A stretch of DNA of 64,000 bases, taken from assembly GCF_032062135.1 (NCBI RefSeq), contig NC_092859.1:43044952-43108951 (forward strand). Direction: 5' to 3'. This document shows, piece after piece, positions 11,289-22,290 of this stretch. The stretch comes from Pyxicephalus adspersus (lineage: Eukaryota; Chordata; Amphibia; Anura; Pyxicephalidae). The translations under genes were made by a program, and so were the position numbers. Within the stretch, counting starts at the first letter, position 1, and the number at the start of each line of letters is the position of its first letter. The notes under the pieces are model-generated. The model saw only the letters and a program-made list of their open reading frames with translations, did not search any database and had not been told where the DNA came from.

Positions 11289-11733
11289 TCTTTAAAGCTA
11301 AAATCTGTCAACAAGGGTTATTGCGCAATCTGTCCAGAAAATGATTATTTGCAAGAAAGGCTTACCCTACTTCTTGCTTTTGCAGTTGCTGGGGCTTTCT
11401 TTGGCTGCCCGACTCTCTGACATTGTGGGTGGGACCTCAGTGTCATCCTGTAGAACCCCTTATTCCTCCAGAGCTTTCCTCAATTTGGTCCGGCACCATT
11501 CTGGAAGTCTCCTTTGTCCAGCCTAAAGCCGGAAAACGTGATGTATGTATCCCAGGGGGCTCGGGGCTCCCATTCAGTTGTGGGGGTAAAGGCAGAGGGG
11601 GAGGGCTTCCCTCTTCTTTTAAAAGAAAACCTATTTAAAGGAAATAAAAAATGAAGATAACTTTTACTTCATATAAAAGGGTTATCTACCTTTTTATATA
11701 AAGTAAACTATGGTGATAGGTCCACTTTAAAAC
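11289..11733. mobile_element. Inverted-repeat MITE related to the 7661 element
   Basis: The right end, GGTGATAGGTCCACTTTAA (near 11712-11730), and the segment TATAAAAGGGTTATCTACC match the right half of the 7661-8204 element. The left end near 11289 (TCTTTAAAGCTAAAATCTG) is a weaker inverted partner, so that boundary is tentative. The interior differs between the copies. Confidence 0.5.
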
Positions 11734-11744
11734 AAAGATAAAGT

Positions 11745-11957
11745 TCCACTTTGAGACTAGGCAAGAATGTAAAACTGGCAAATCTAGGCTTCTCCTGCAG
11801 TTGCCAGGACTGAATGAACTCCTGCATTAGAGTTTTGTCATCCCAGCCAGGCCACTCAGGATAGCCAAAGATCTGAACAAGAAAGAGAAGAAGGAAGAAG
11901 ATGCACCTGCATCGGAATGGGGACAGGTGAGTATAAATAGACTTTAGTTCCTCTTGA
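11745..11957 (-). mobile_element. Antisense copy of the 6264-type element
   Basis: On the minus strand it begins with a GAACTAAAG terminus (about 11950). It then shows the CACCTGTCCCCATTCC and GCAGGTGCATCTTCTTCC motifs and the CTGAGTGGCCTGGCTGGGATG segment in the same order as at 6264-6430. It abuts the preceding element, so the pair looks like nested or tandem insertions. Confidence 0.5.
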
Positions 11958-12224
11958 ACTAATATGAATCAAGTACATTATTTCAGTTCATCCATAGGAT
12001 TTAAATGTGGATTATGATATGTGTTTAATTTTGTAAATATATCTTCTTTTATATGTAAAGTTCTATAGATCCTTCCTGTGTGAATATACTTCAAAACTGA
12101 AGAACTTGATATACTACAGCTACTGTGGTATCTATTTTCACAGGGTATTCAGTTTTTATGTCACTTTCAGTTATTTAATGATAGTTTTAACAGCAAAAAC
12201 ATCTTATCATCTGATAGGGGGTGA

Positions 12225-12264
<40 letters not shown>

Positions 12265-14363
12265 CCAAATCTGTTCTCAACATTTTGCACTAAAATGCTA
12301 TTTCCAAGAATCATTATTTTAACAGATATGCTATTTTAATGTTTCCAGTCATATTGGTTTGTCATAGTGAAAATATGGATATATCAACTGAACTGAGATT
12401 ATTACAACTATTTGAATGAACTATTATTAGCTGCTTTTTTACCTATTGGTCATTAGTGTGGGGAATGTTTAGACCCTTTGACTTCTAAACATTATACGGT
12501 ATACAACAAAGCCATGAAGAACAGATCAATATGTCCACTCAGCCAGCATAATACTTCCTTTCACAAACATAGTAATTGCATTGTAAAAGTGATGGGTGGT
12601 TGGTAATGAAGTGAAGATAGGCTAGGGTTGTAACCTCAAATGCTATGTTGTTAACCCCATGATCACAATAGGTCAACTGCCGAACAGGATTCTGGGTGTA
12701 GAGGAGGTATTTAGAGGAGTTGTTAAGGTAATTTTTAATATTTTTAGGCAGGATGTATGGTAATATTTTATATATAATTGTTGAATTATTTATTTTAATT
12801 AGAAAATTAGAATGATGGATATTATATTTATAGCATGTACAAATATTTCATATTCAACAGGTGCAGCCAACAGGTGGTGTGCCATATTGAACTCTACTCT
12901 CTGTGAGGCTTCTTTATTTTATGTTTTTGCTTTAAAATAAATCTGAATAATCCAAAGCAGGAAGATACTGCCCTCCTTCTTTCCTGATACAAAAGAGAAA
13001 GGCTTACTATGTATCTCAAGCAAGAAAACATTATTCCTGGTTTTTAATAGGAATGTAATTATAAAAATTTTTATTTTTAAATAGGTTGACATAGAATATC
13101 CATTTTCAACAACACCCCTTTCATGTATAAAATCAACTAATAATGCTTACCATATATAGGAGGTAACTAGTGACTGACCACATAAAGAGATCATTGCTGT
13201 TTTAAAGCAGTTAAATATACCTTAACAGGCTACCTGCAGAGAATCAAAAATAACTCACTTTTGGTGGGCTATACATAGGAAATCGAGATAATAACAAAGT
13301 TTGCCCTTCTCCAAAAGAGTTTTATTCCCTTTGAAGAGAAAACCAGGACAATCATTTGACACAAAGTTTTCTTAGTTCATAAAAGCGCCATATGCTTTTT
13401 TTTTTTTGAAGGCCAAATGTAATAAAACTGTTACCTTGATGTATCACCGCTAACTCTGGATGCCCAGGGCTACAAGGATTTAGAATTCTGTGAGAGTTCT
13501 AATTTAAAGATTTTGTCAACAAACAGGACAATCCTAAAAAAAGGGGCAGGTGTCTTAAAAGAAAGCAAAAATGGCATAATCCCAATGGAAACCAGCCTGG
13601 AAGTCATAACAATGATAAGACTTTTAAGGGAAAAAAAGACACTGTCACTCACAACATATGAATTAGGATCTTAGTGATTTTACACTTAGTTGTCTTTCAT
13701 CGGGTAAAGAACAGAAAAATCCAAATTAATTTAGGTATCTGACTTTTTTTTTTGAGAAATTTAGGAGAAAAATGTGGGCATCTTGGCAAGACCCTTTTAA
13801 GAAAATGAACTGGAATCAATAGGGAGGGTTAAAACAAAATATATTGCTCCTGTTTGCAGTCTAAAAATGTTTGCCCCTCACCTGGGTACCTCTGCATGAA
13901 GGGGCATAACTCCTCATGCTGCTTTCTCCTCCAATCAACAAAAGTTTGATTGTTAGAATGACAGCACTGTACAGTGTTTATTTATTCAATATATACATGG
14001 ATTTTGACGGCAACAAATTTCAATAAAAATATCTTCTGGACATCAATTAATCATTTAATAGTGTAGTGCATTGTATTGCAGCGATGATAATAGGGCTGTG
14101 ACCACCATCCGGCATGTCCTTATTTATTGGTCCTGGTACCCAAAGCAAGAACAAAGTTAGTCCTTAAAATATAACTGAACGTAAAAACTTTATAGATTGG
14201 ACAAAGAGGAGGAATGAGAGGAGTGAGGAATTGTTGAGGGGATTCACTCTGTATAATTGTCTTGATCATCAAAATTACCGGAATTTAAAGGGGGGTGTAT
14301 CCAATATCTGAAATAGCCACCAGAACAGTAAATCTTCTATTGATAACTGTTTAAGACAGGATT
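11958..14363. other. AT-rich non-coding DNA with a TA microsatellite
   Basis: No gene or transposon end was recognised apart from the TA array at 12233. Several poly-A and poly-T runs occur (for example near 13398 and 13746). Confidence 0.4.
12233..12262. repeat. (TA)n microsatellite
   Basis: An uninterrupted AT dinucleotide run of about 30 bp, with a short imperfect lead-in. Confidence 0.95.
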
Positions 14364-14365
14364 TA

Positions 14366-14814
14366 CTGTATTTTTTGCCGTATAAGACGCTCCGGAATAT
14401 AAGACGCATCCAATTTTAAAGGAGGAAAATCTAGAAAAAAAAGATTCTGAAAGATTATTCCCCTTCATCACTCATGTGCCATTCATACCGGTATGTGTCA
14501 TTCAAATTCCCCTTCTGATCACTCTGTGCTTTTTTTCCACTGTACGGTAGTTAGGACAGGGAACAGCAGGGGGCGCTGTGCCGGCTTCTTTCACTCTGCA
14601 CTGAAGCCAGGAGAAGACACGATGCTGCCAGAGAGGAGAGGAGACACACGCTGCATGCAGCCAGCGAGGAGAAGAGACACACGCAGGATAGGGTATCGGG
14701 TGAGTATCTTATTTTAATTATTTTATAACACATTTGTCGTATAGGACGCACCAACTTTCCCCCCCCCCCAGTTTTGGGGAAGAAAAAGTGCGTCTTATAC
14801 GGCAAAAAATACGG
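14366..14814. mobile_element. TA-flanked MITE with GTATTTTTTGCCGTATAAGACGC ends
   Basis: The first bases CTGTATTTTTTGCCGTATAA are mirrored at the right end by TTATACGGCAAAAAATACGG, and both ends are flanked by TA (14364-14365 and 14815-14816). That fits a Tc1/mariner-type TA target duplication. Subterminal direct repeats (ATAAGACGCATCC, ATAGGACGCACC) lie inside each end. The centre is GC-richer and has a repeated GAGGAGAGGAGACACACGC-like motif. It encodes no transposase. Similar ends are known from vertebrate MITEs. Confidence 0.75.
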
Positions 14815-15907
14815 TAACTTACATTGGATTGATATCTACACAGTTTCTGTTGAGTATTTGGGCCAGGAAGAAAAAAATCCCTTACTAAGACACAGATGGT
14901 AAAAAATGAGTTTTACTCTCGCAAAAAAAGTATTGCCTTTAGACATACCTTGGCGTCTACAAAAATCATACACCCACATTAAAAACCAATGTATGAAGCC
15001 AATTACCTATTGAATTTTTTTTTTTTTTTTTTGTAGCGGGAAACACTGCAACAGTTGGAGTAAACATAAGGAGAACACTCAAACTCTGTTCATATTATTA
15101 TTAATATCCTCATTACTGTTGTCATACTCATTCATTTGTCAAACAGCAGGTGCAAGTAAAGTTATATACTGTAACACTCCAGGAACTGTAAAAATAGTTT
15201 TTCACACAAACTATGCAAGCTCAAAGTTAAGGTGCTAAGCAAAACTTAATAATAAATATAGCGAGCCGCAAGTTTTCTATAGGCCTAAATATTAATAATA
15301 ATAAAACATACTTTACAATTCACACATACGGAATAGAAAATTAAGCAGGTGATTACAAAAAAGTGTTAATAATCCTATTTGTAATCATCTGCTACACACC
15401 TCTATAGTTGGTGGGTTGTAGGAGGGTGTTACATGTAAGTTTAGAAATAGGAACATATGCAAACAATCTGATTCAAACAAGGATTACAAACAGCTAAACA
15501 GCTTTCTTTCTATCTGAAATTATTTATATTTAATACATTAAAATGCATAAAAATAGGTAACTATTTACAGGAATGCATGTAATTACTCCTATAGGCCTTA
15601 ATCAGAGATAAAATTCTAAAACTGCTATAAATATTGAATTTCTAGATACTAGTAATATTGACTGAGTGCCATAATATACTTATACTTACTAATCACATTA
15701 AGGTAATTTGGACTTGGCTACTGGTGGGAAATGAATGGAAAGTGCAAACTGGGCAATACTGTAGCTGTAAATATCATGAGCTGTAACATGTACTGCACCT
15801 TTATGCAGACAAATGGAAGATTAATAGGACAGGACAGCAGACACACTGATGCAGAGATGTACTGCAGTAAATAAAGATAGACAGATAACTGATACATAGG
15901 TAGATTT
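14815..15907. other. AT-rich non-coding DNA
   Basis: No gene was recognised. A T run of about 17 bp lies near 15017. Confidence 0.4.
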
Positions 15908-16303
15908 TTAAAGCAGAAGTAAACCAAAGCATTACATGTTTCATAAGCATTAACATGGTAATGTCATTCCAAATGTAATGTTTAACATTTTTAAATCTGG
16001 CACATATATTAAAATAGTACCCACCTACCTAGATCTTGCCATGAAGGTCTATGCTCAGGCACTGTTTGTCATTGGGTGACAACTTTCTGTATCTGTTGCG
16101 CAACTGGATTTTTACTTCTTACCGTTATTTTGGTTTCTGATGGAGCCTACAAATGTTAACTCTTATTTCACAAGAATGGTCCAATATAGGAGATCAGCAA
16201 TCGGCAACAAAATGTAGTTTAAAACAAGCTATTTAGTCTGGTATTTGAGATGTAAAAGTTAGTTAAACAATGTTAGGAAGTTATAGTTTACCTATACTTT
16301 ACA
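15908..16303. mobile_element. Inverted-repeat MITE, TTTAAAGCAGAAGTAAAC termini
   Basis: TTTAAAGCAGAAGTAAAC (15908-15925) is paired with GTTTACCTATACTTTACA (16287-16304), with 14 of 18 positions complementary. It belongs to the same broad family as the elements at 9701 and 25336. There is no coding content. Confidence 0.55.
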
Positions 16304-16394
16304 GATGAACTTCAGGATATACTAGCTTTGCAATGACGGATGATCTTTGAATTTTTCAATTTAAAGCAAAAAATTCATAAAAACATTACCTTAT

Positions 16395-16660
16395 ATTTAC
16401 TTTGAAAGATACCCGGATCCCTCTACAATCCAGTAGGTCCCATGCTGTCCAAGTTTCTTTCTTCTTTCTGCGGTGCGGACTGGACACTGGGTGCCGCCAT
16501 CTTCTTCTGTCTGCACCTTCACCCAATCTCGCACTGCTCACTGAAAATTTAGGAAAAAAGTGCTCATGTAGGGAAAGCTCTTTCTGTGCATGCCTGATCT
16601 GGGATATGCAAAGTATGTTTTCTAGGAGGCTCTCTGTTTCCCATTCCTATATATGTGAAA
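16395..16660. mobile_element. Fragment related to the 7661-type MITE interior
   Basis: Shares the ordered words GGACTGGACACTGGGTGCC, GCCGCCATCTTCTTCTG, CAATCTCGCACTGC, GGAAAGCTCTTTCTG and TTTCCCATTC with the interior of 7661-8204. Its termini are not recognisable. Confidence 0.45.
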
Positions 16661-16930
16661 ATTGGTGACCCTAACCATACATGAAGGGTTCTAAAAGGCC
16701 AATTCTCTAAAAGAGCTCACTAAGGCCTTCTGAAGGCTGTATCTTGGAGACTGAGTTTTTAGAAGCTCTGAAGTAGGATGCTCCTGATAACCTGATGCTT
16801 CTGCCTTATTTACTCTGTGAATCTGTATTTACAACATATTCTCTGAAACTTTTTGAATATTCTCCTGCCAGTCATCAGCACTGGTCATAAAGAGTTCTAT
16901 CAGGTTGGCTCTCCTCCATGCAGAAACATA

Positions 16931-17141
16931 GGCCCTGATTTATTAAAGCTCTCCAAGGCTGGAGAGGATACACTTTCATCAGTGAATCTGGGTGATCCAG
17001 AAAAACCTGGAATGGATTTCTTAAAAAGTAATTTGCTATTTGTTACCAAATGTTTTCAATCCTGGGCCAAATCGAGTCCAGGTTTGCTTGATCAACCAGC
17101 TTCACTGAAGAAAGTGTAAAGAGCTTTATTAAATCAGGCCC
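16931..17141. mobile_element. PIF/Harbinger-like MITE with ATA target duplication
   Basis: The left end GGCCCTGATTTATTAAAGCT is mirrored by AGCTTTATTAAATCAGGCCC on the right (one base longer on one side). The element is bracketed by ATA at 16928-16930 and 17142-17144. A 3 bp duplication is typical of PIF/Harbinger elements. The interior word CTGGGTGATCCAGAAAAACC recurs in the copy at 54695. It is 211 bp and non-coding. Confidence 0.7.
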
Positions 17142-17144
17142 ATA

Positions 17145-18486
17145 GTGTAAATATGACATTTCAAATATTAGGGAAGAGATCAGCTGCCAGGATCCCTAAA
17201 TCAATGCTGGTAAATAATCCCTTGCCTCCTGCTTGCCTTTTCTGAGCACACCTTCAGATCTTAGGTCCTCTTTAAACATACATTTGGTGCCACAGCAGAC
17301 AACGGTTACTGTAAATGGGCACTGCACTGAACAAAGCAAAGAGCCAATATGAAATAATATACTAAAATGTATGACTATAATTTTGAGATTCTGGCCAACT
17401 CTTCATTGGTACATAGTCATCCAGTGAAAATATGCATGCACCAATAATTTTTTGGAGTAATCTGTTAATATAAAAAGCATTTTTCTCCTACATTAAAGCT
17501 TACTGTTTGCAATCAATATATCATCTTGTTTTCATTACGTGTCTCAAAGCCAGAGCACTTTAATCCAGATCTAAATGACTTGGAGTGGTGCTTCAAAGCT
17601 GCATATCGAAATCTTATTGCCCGAATAACAAAATGGTTCCCGTGTAGTGCCACAAAAACAGGACGTTATGAATTATGAGCTCTTTGGCGGACATTACTCA
17701 ACACCTTGTCCTTTCTTCATCTTATCGACGACGGATTTCTCTGATGTACTTCGCCATTAAATGTAATTGATAAGGTTGGAAATTTTAAAGGGACACATAG
17801 ATAAATAAGTATGTCAAGGAAAGACGTTTTTGATGTCATTTGTGATATAACGATGTGGATCCAGAGGACAGAGTTATGGAAGCAAGGAGGCCCATAACTC
17901 TGATTCCCAAGTCTTTTGCGGCATTACCTAAGACTGATAACAATATTTTAATGTGCTTTCTTTGAAAGCAATAGCAAAATAAATCTGAATACTCTCTTTA
18001 ATATTCATTCGCAAAATGTGCTTTTCTGTGCTCATAAACAAGTCTTTGAAATGATCCTGTCTCAGCTGGACATTTTTGTAGATTCCCAGAAGGCACAGTA
18101 AATTTACAGCGTGTTCACTGACTGTACAAGACTCCCTTTCATAGAATACCACCCGTGTTCCCTGTACTGTCACATATAACTACACTTTATAAGGCCCAAG
18201 GCATCATTTTTAGATTTCTTTTTTTTTATATATATATTATATATAGACACAGTTGGTACATAGCATGGTTGCATTTACACAAATTATATTAATGGATTAA
18301 TAAAACAGTGGGTAGTTAAAACCATAGAAGGTCTTAACAGAGCATTCAAGAAAACATTAAAGGAAAACTCTAGTTAAAAGAACGAAAACTTTTAAGATGA
18401 TATGTTAAGTTAATTTGGCATATGTCATTGTGAGGTGTCTTTGTTATTACGATTGAAAACTATGTTTTCTGGAATTTTTATGGAGT
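17145..18486. other. Single-copy-looking non-coding DNA
   Basis: No gene or repeat was recognised. About 17490-18180 has unusually balanced, repeat-free composition and is listed as a candidate conserved element. Confidence 0.35.
17490..18180. promoter_or_regulatory. Candidate conserved non-coding element
   Basis: This block keeps intact CpGs (ATATCGAAATC, CCCGTGTAG, GGACGTTATG, TATCGACGACGG) within CpG-poor surroundings and has no simple repeats or transposon ends. All frames are interrupted, so it is not an exon of any length. It resembles conserved vertebrate enhancers, but the assignment is inference. Confidence 0.3.
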
Positions 18487-18805
18487 GGCAGCACAGTGGT
18501 TCAGTGGTTAGCACTCTGGCCTTCGCAGTGCTAGGTTGCAGGATTGAATCTTGGCCAGGACTGAATGAAGTTTCGTGTTTGCGTGAGTTTGCTCTGGGCA
18601 CTCTGGTTTTCTTCCCACATTCCAAATACATTCAGTTAGAGTAATTGGCTACCCCCCAAAAATTGACCTTAGACTACATTAATAACATATGACTATGGTA
18701 AGGACATTAGATTGTGAGCTCCTTTGAGGGACAGCTAGTGACATTACTATGGACTTTGCAAAGCTCTGCCTAATTTGTTAGCGCTTCATAAATATTGTGT
18801 AATAT
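18487..18805 (+). mobile_element. tRNA-like SINE, nearly full length
   Basis: A pol III promoter is visible: A box TGGTTCAGTGG (18497-18507) and a B-box-like GGATTGAATCT (18541-18551), spaced as in a tRNA. The body has GTGAGTTTGCTCTGGGCAC, TTCCCACATTCCAAATACA, TTGACCTTAGACTAC, CATATGACTATGGTAAGGAC and TTGTGAGCTCCTTTGAGGG. The 3' end is AGCGCTTCATAAATATTG. It needs a LINE partner for movement. Copies at 5833 and 44234 share the body. The B box differs from the ideal, so this copy is probably silent. Confidence 0.75.
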
Positions 18806-21221
18806 TAATTTGTAGAAACAGTCTATAATAATCTGGGCATGTGATTGGATAGAGGTTTATTTCGTTCATTAGAACGTTGTATACAAAAAAAGCCTAGAGA
18901 TGATGGTATCAAAACCAAGCACAATCATGGCAAGGTATCACTTTGCTGAATTTATTACCAAGCTTAGTTATTTGTCAGAAACTGTCTTTTTAAACAGGAA
19001 ATACTCCTAGTGTCTAAATGGCTTAGTGTCGTAAATATTCTAGCAATACATTAGCTTTTAAAGATTACAGCTTTTTTTCTGGAGAACAATGTCCTACTGT
19101 AAATCCCTGTGACATTAAATCCAAATGTAACCACAAACTTACCTTCCTTTTAACCTAAAACTAAATCTCACACCTACACTTCCTATAATTATAAAAAAAT
19201 ATAAAAATATCATTATAGTGCTCCATACAATAAAAGGTAGAAACATATGTTTCAGTGGGCTTTGCTTAAATAATAGTTCTACTTTAGCAAAGACATACCC
19301 TTAAAACCTGACAACTATCCTACTAGCTCCATACTCCCAGAGGGAGCTGCACAGTTGCCACTAAAAACTCTCCAACTAGTCCCATTCATCAAAAGGACAT
19401 TGATTATGAATAGGAATAGGCATGTATGGGATAAGACAGAATAAGACTTTGCAGGGCTAGAAAAGGGGGTAACTTAAAGAATAAGTATATAAAAGTATAA
19501 CTATCTTTTATGAACTAGCCATCCACAAAATGCAATGTCTTTGTAAAGTGACCCCTCTCTCACTAAATGTTTCTTGAACTGGTAAATAAGAATTTAGCAT
19601 ATTCAGCACAAGTACATTTCCATTAGGCAAAAAAAAATATTAAAAAAGATAGATATAGTTTAAAAATATAGCTAGTATTTTTACCCCAATTGTAATTCTT
19701 TAGCAGAGTAAAATAAAAATAGAATTGCCAACTTTGCCCAGTAGATGGCAGTTCTGCTGCACTATCCATCCTATACATTACCTGCAGCTTCAGGAAGCAA
19801 ACAGGGGGGCTATTAAACCAAGTGGTCAAAAGGTCATAGCTTTGCCAGAGGTACCTCCATTAGATTCCAATGTATTCTAAAACCTTTAGGCTCAGTTTGA
19901 ATCCCAGGAATTATGTTGCTTAGGTTCGGGCTGTAGGACAGGCTCTGTCTTCTATTCATACAATTGGATTAAAAAAAAAAAAAAATCTTTTAATCTGATG
20001 TGAAGGATATAAAGGCACACATAATAACATCTAGAGCTTTATGACTTTTATAGGCATTATACAAGCTACACAAATTTTAATGCTGTCCTTATGCTAGCAC
20101 CTGCAGCGCTGTTAACCCTTTGTGAATTGGAATTGGTCTTGCCAAAGTGCTTGAGGAATTTTATGTTCTGCTGTACGGCCATCTGTGAGATTTCTTATGC
20201 AGTTGTGGCATCCTTTTCATTGGAGAAATAACTGGGGTTTATAGTAAAACAACACTAACATTTAGAAAGTTTTAAATGCGCAGAATGCTAGTTTGACAGG
20301 TGGGACCTAGTAAAAAGTAGCCTTTAAGTAACTTTGTAAGCCTGCATAAAAATTCCTTTTATTGTTCTTACCCCTCAAATGAAGACAGACTTTTACATCT
20401 CTATAACATCTGAATATTTATACTTCTCTAGGTCATTCTTCTCAATTAATCATCTACAAATGACTCAGAATAGAATGTGATAAAACACTAAAAGTTTAAA
20501 TCATTTACTCTAATTGCAAGTTAGAAGCACCTTACATGATATGACAGCATGCTAAACAATCTAATCTTTTAGTGTGACATGAATACATTTCTGACATGTT
20601 CCAATATATAGCAACAGTCTGTTTTTTTTCTTTGGAAAATCCTGTTTAAAAAAAAGACTTTAAACTCCAGTCATTATCTTTACCTCTTCTACAATGATGT
20701 CATCACTTTTCTGCAGGTAGAACATATCATTGACACATTGTGCCAAAAATAAGGGGTTGAACTGTGTTGAATACTTGCAAACATAACCAAGAACTTAAAA
20801 GAAACCAGGATGTAAGTGATTTTCATCTCTGAGCCAGCATTTCAGTCCATATTCCAGCCCTAAATGGCACAGATCTGTCCTTTTAAAGAAAAATGTAGGT
20901 AAAGAGTGTTGGGATGAGTACAGAGATCTTGGAGGTTACACTTATATATTACATGTATATTGTGAGTCTAGGGGAGGGACACTTAAAACTATCCAAAATG
21001 ACACCTTGTCAAATTATTGTAGAATAAGAAGAAGGAAGAGAATAAAAAAGGCTTTTTGTAACAAGATTTAAAAAAAATGTATACAAACAGAAAAATAATT
21101 ACATGGGTACACAAAAACAGAATTACACAATTGAAGTCATGATACTATACATAGTTCTACTAAAGTGATAACACTGTCATAGTATTGTCTCAAAAAGGAG
21201 GAAAAAAGTATCTTGTATGGT
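18806..21221. other. Non-coding DNA, nothing firmly recognised
   Basis: AT-rich, with homopolymer runs (for example A at 19971-19984) and no gene or transposon terminus identified. Confidence 0.4.
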
Positions 21222-21259
21222 CTCCTGACACGTTTCGGCCCAGGGGGGCTTCTTCAGGG
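21222..21259 (-). repeat. Conserved GAAGAAGC...GAAACGTGTC repeat core, copy 1
   Basis: On the minus strand: CCTGAAGAAGCCCC, then GGGCCGAAACGTGTCAGG. The outer CCTGA and TCAGG pair, and GCCC pairs with GGGC, so it may fold. Related cores lie at 32080 and 52145. I recall this core as common in frog genomes but cannot name the element. Confidence 0.5.
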
Positions 21260-21735
21260 TATAAAAGAGACACTTATATGTTGAGTATTTCAATTGTGTA
21301 TCATGAAAATACAAAGTTCAAATCTAAACCTGATCTCAACGTCCACTATCAGGTATTTGCATCCGTATGGGGGAAAAAGTTGAAAGATATTTTACAAAGC
21401 AAGTGATTAGATCAATAGGTGCATAGTTCAGAGGGTAATAATGACCAGGAAAAAAGACTGAATATGAAAATCCTTTTCTTCAAAGTAATTATTATGGGTA
21501 CCAGATGAAAAAAAAGAATAATAATGTAGCAGAAGTTGGGTATACATATGTAAGTACTGTAGATGATTCACTCTTAACTTGGAAGAGGTCTCATAACGGA
21601 GATCTCGCTATGAATAGTTAGAGATTGAAATCCCAAATAGTTGTTTGCTGTTTTATTACATTTATATAATATGTCACATATTACATAAACACTTAAATCT
21701 CATGATAGGCCAACATTAACCAAAGGTTTATTACC
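21260..21735. other. Non-coding DNA, nothing recognised
   Basis: AT-rich, without open frames or repeat ends. Confidence 0.4.
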
Positions 21736-21878
21736 TAAAGTGGAGTTCACAGTTGAATTCTGCTTCTTTTGCCAGCTTGGAGCTGGGCTTTACGACCATC
21801 CAAGCAAGGCATTCTGCATTTAGAGGCCGACAATGATCACTACCTTACCTTTTTATTGAAAAACAAGTTCACTTTAAT
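21736..21878. mobile_element. Possible small inverted-repeat element
   Basis: TAAAGTGGAGTTCAC near 21736 is an imperfect inverted match to AAGTTCACTTTAAT near 21864-21877, bounding about 140 bp. The termini resemble the AAAGYGGAACT family but differ enough that the call is tentative. Confidence 0.35.
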
Positions 21879-22035
21879 GCACACAGATAGTGGTCCAAGG
21901 GAGCAGGACCAGGTGAGTGTGGAGTATGTAGCAGTGCTTTAAAGCCACACCTTGACTCTGTTTATCAGTGGCTGGGAGCATTATCCTGATGAAACAAACA
22001 CCCGCTGATCAATGGGTTTATCTAAACATTGGGGC

Positions 22036-22290
22036 AGAATTACTAAACAAATATAGGCTGTTCAAATACCAAGGTGAGTAAACTTTATTTGAATATATTT
22101 TTGAATGTGGTTAAAAATGCTTTTCAAACAATATCCAATCATGTACATAGAAATGTACAAAACTTTTCCTTGTATGCGATTGGATGGTTGAAGTCAGCAG
22201 TGTTTTACTTTACACACTAACTTAAGGTAAATATCCCTTGCAAGTAGAAAACTCACCTTGGTAAGTGAATAGTTTAAATTCCTCAATGTA
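22036..22290. mobile_element. Nested foldback element
   Basis: TACCAAGGTGAGT (22067-22079) is an exact inverted partner of ACTCACCTTGGTA (22251-22263). Inside it, ATCCAATCATGTACA (about 22134) pairs with TGTATGCGATTGGAT (about 22173) with two mismatches. The interior word GGTTGAAGTCAGCAG is known to me from a frog repeat. It is non-coding. Confidence 0.55.

Noticed and set aside
18497..18551. A functional tRNA gene
   Set aside because: A and B boxes are present but the stems do not form a cloverleaf, and the sequence continues into the SINE body.
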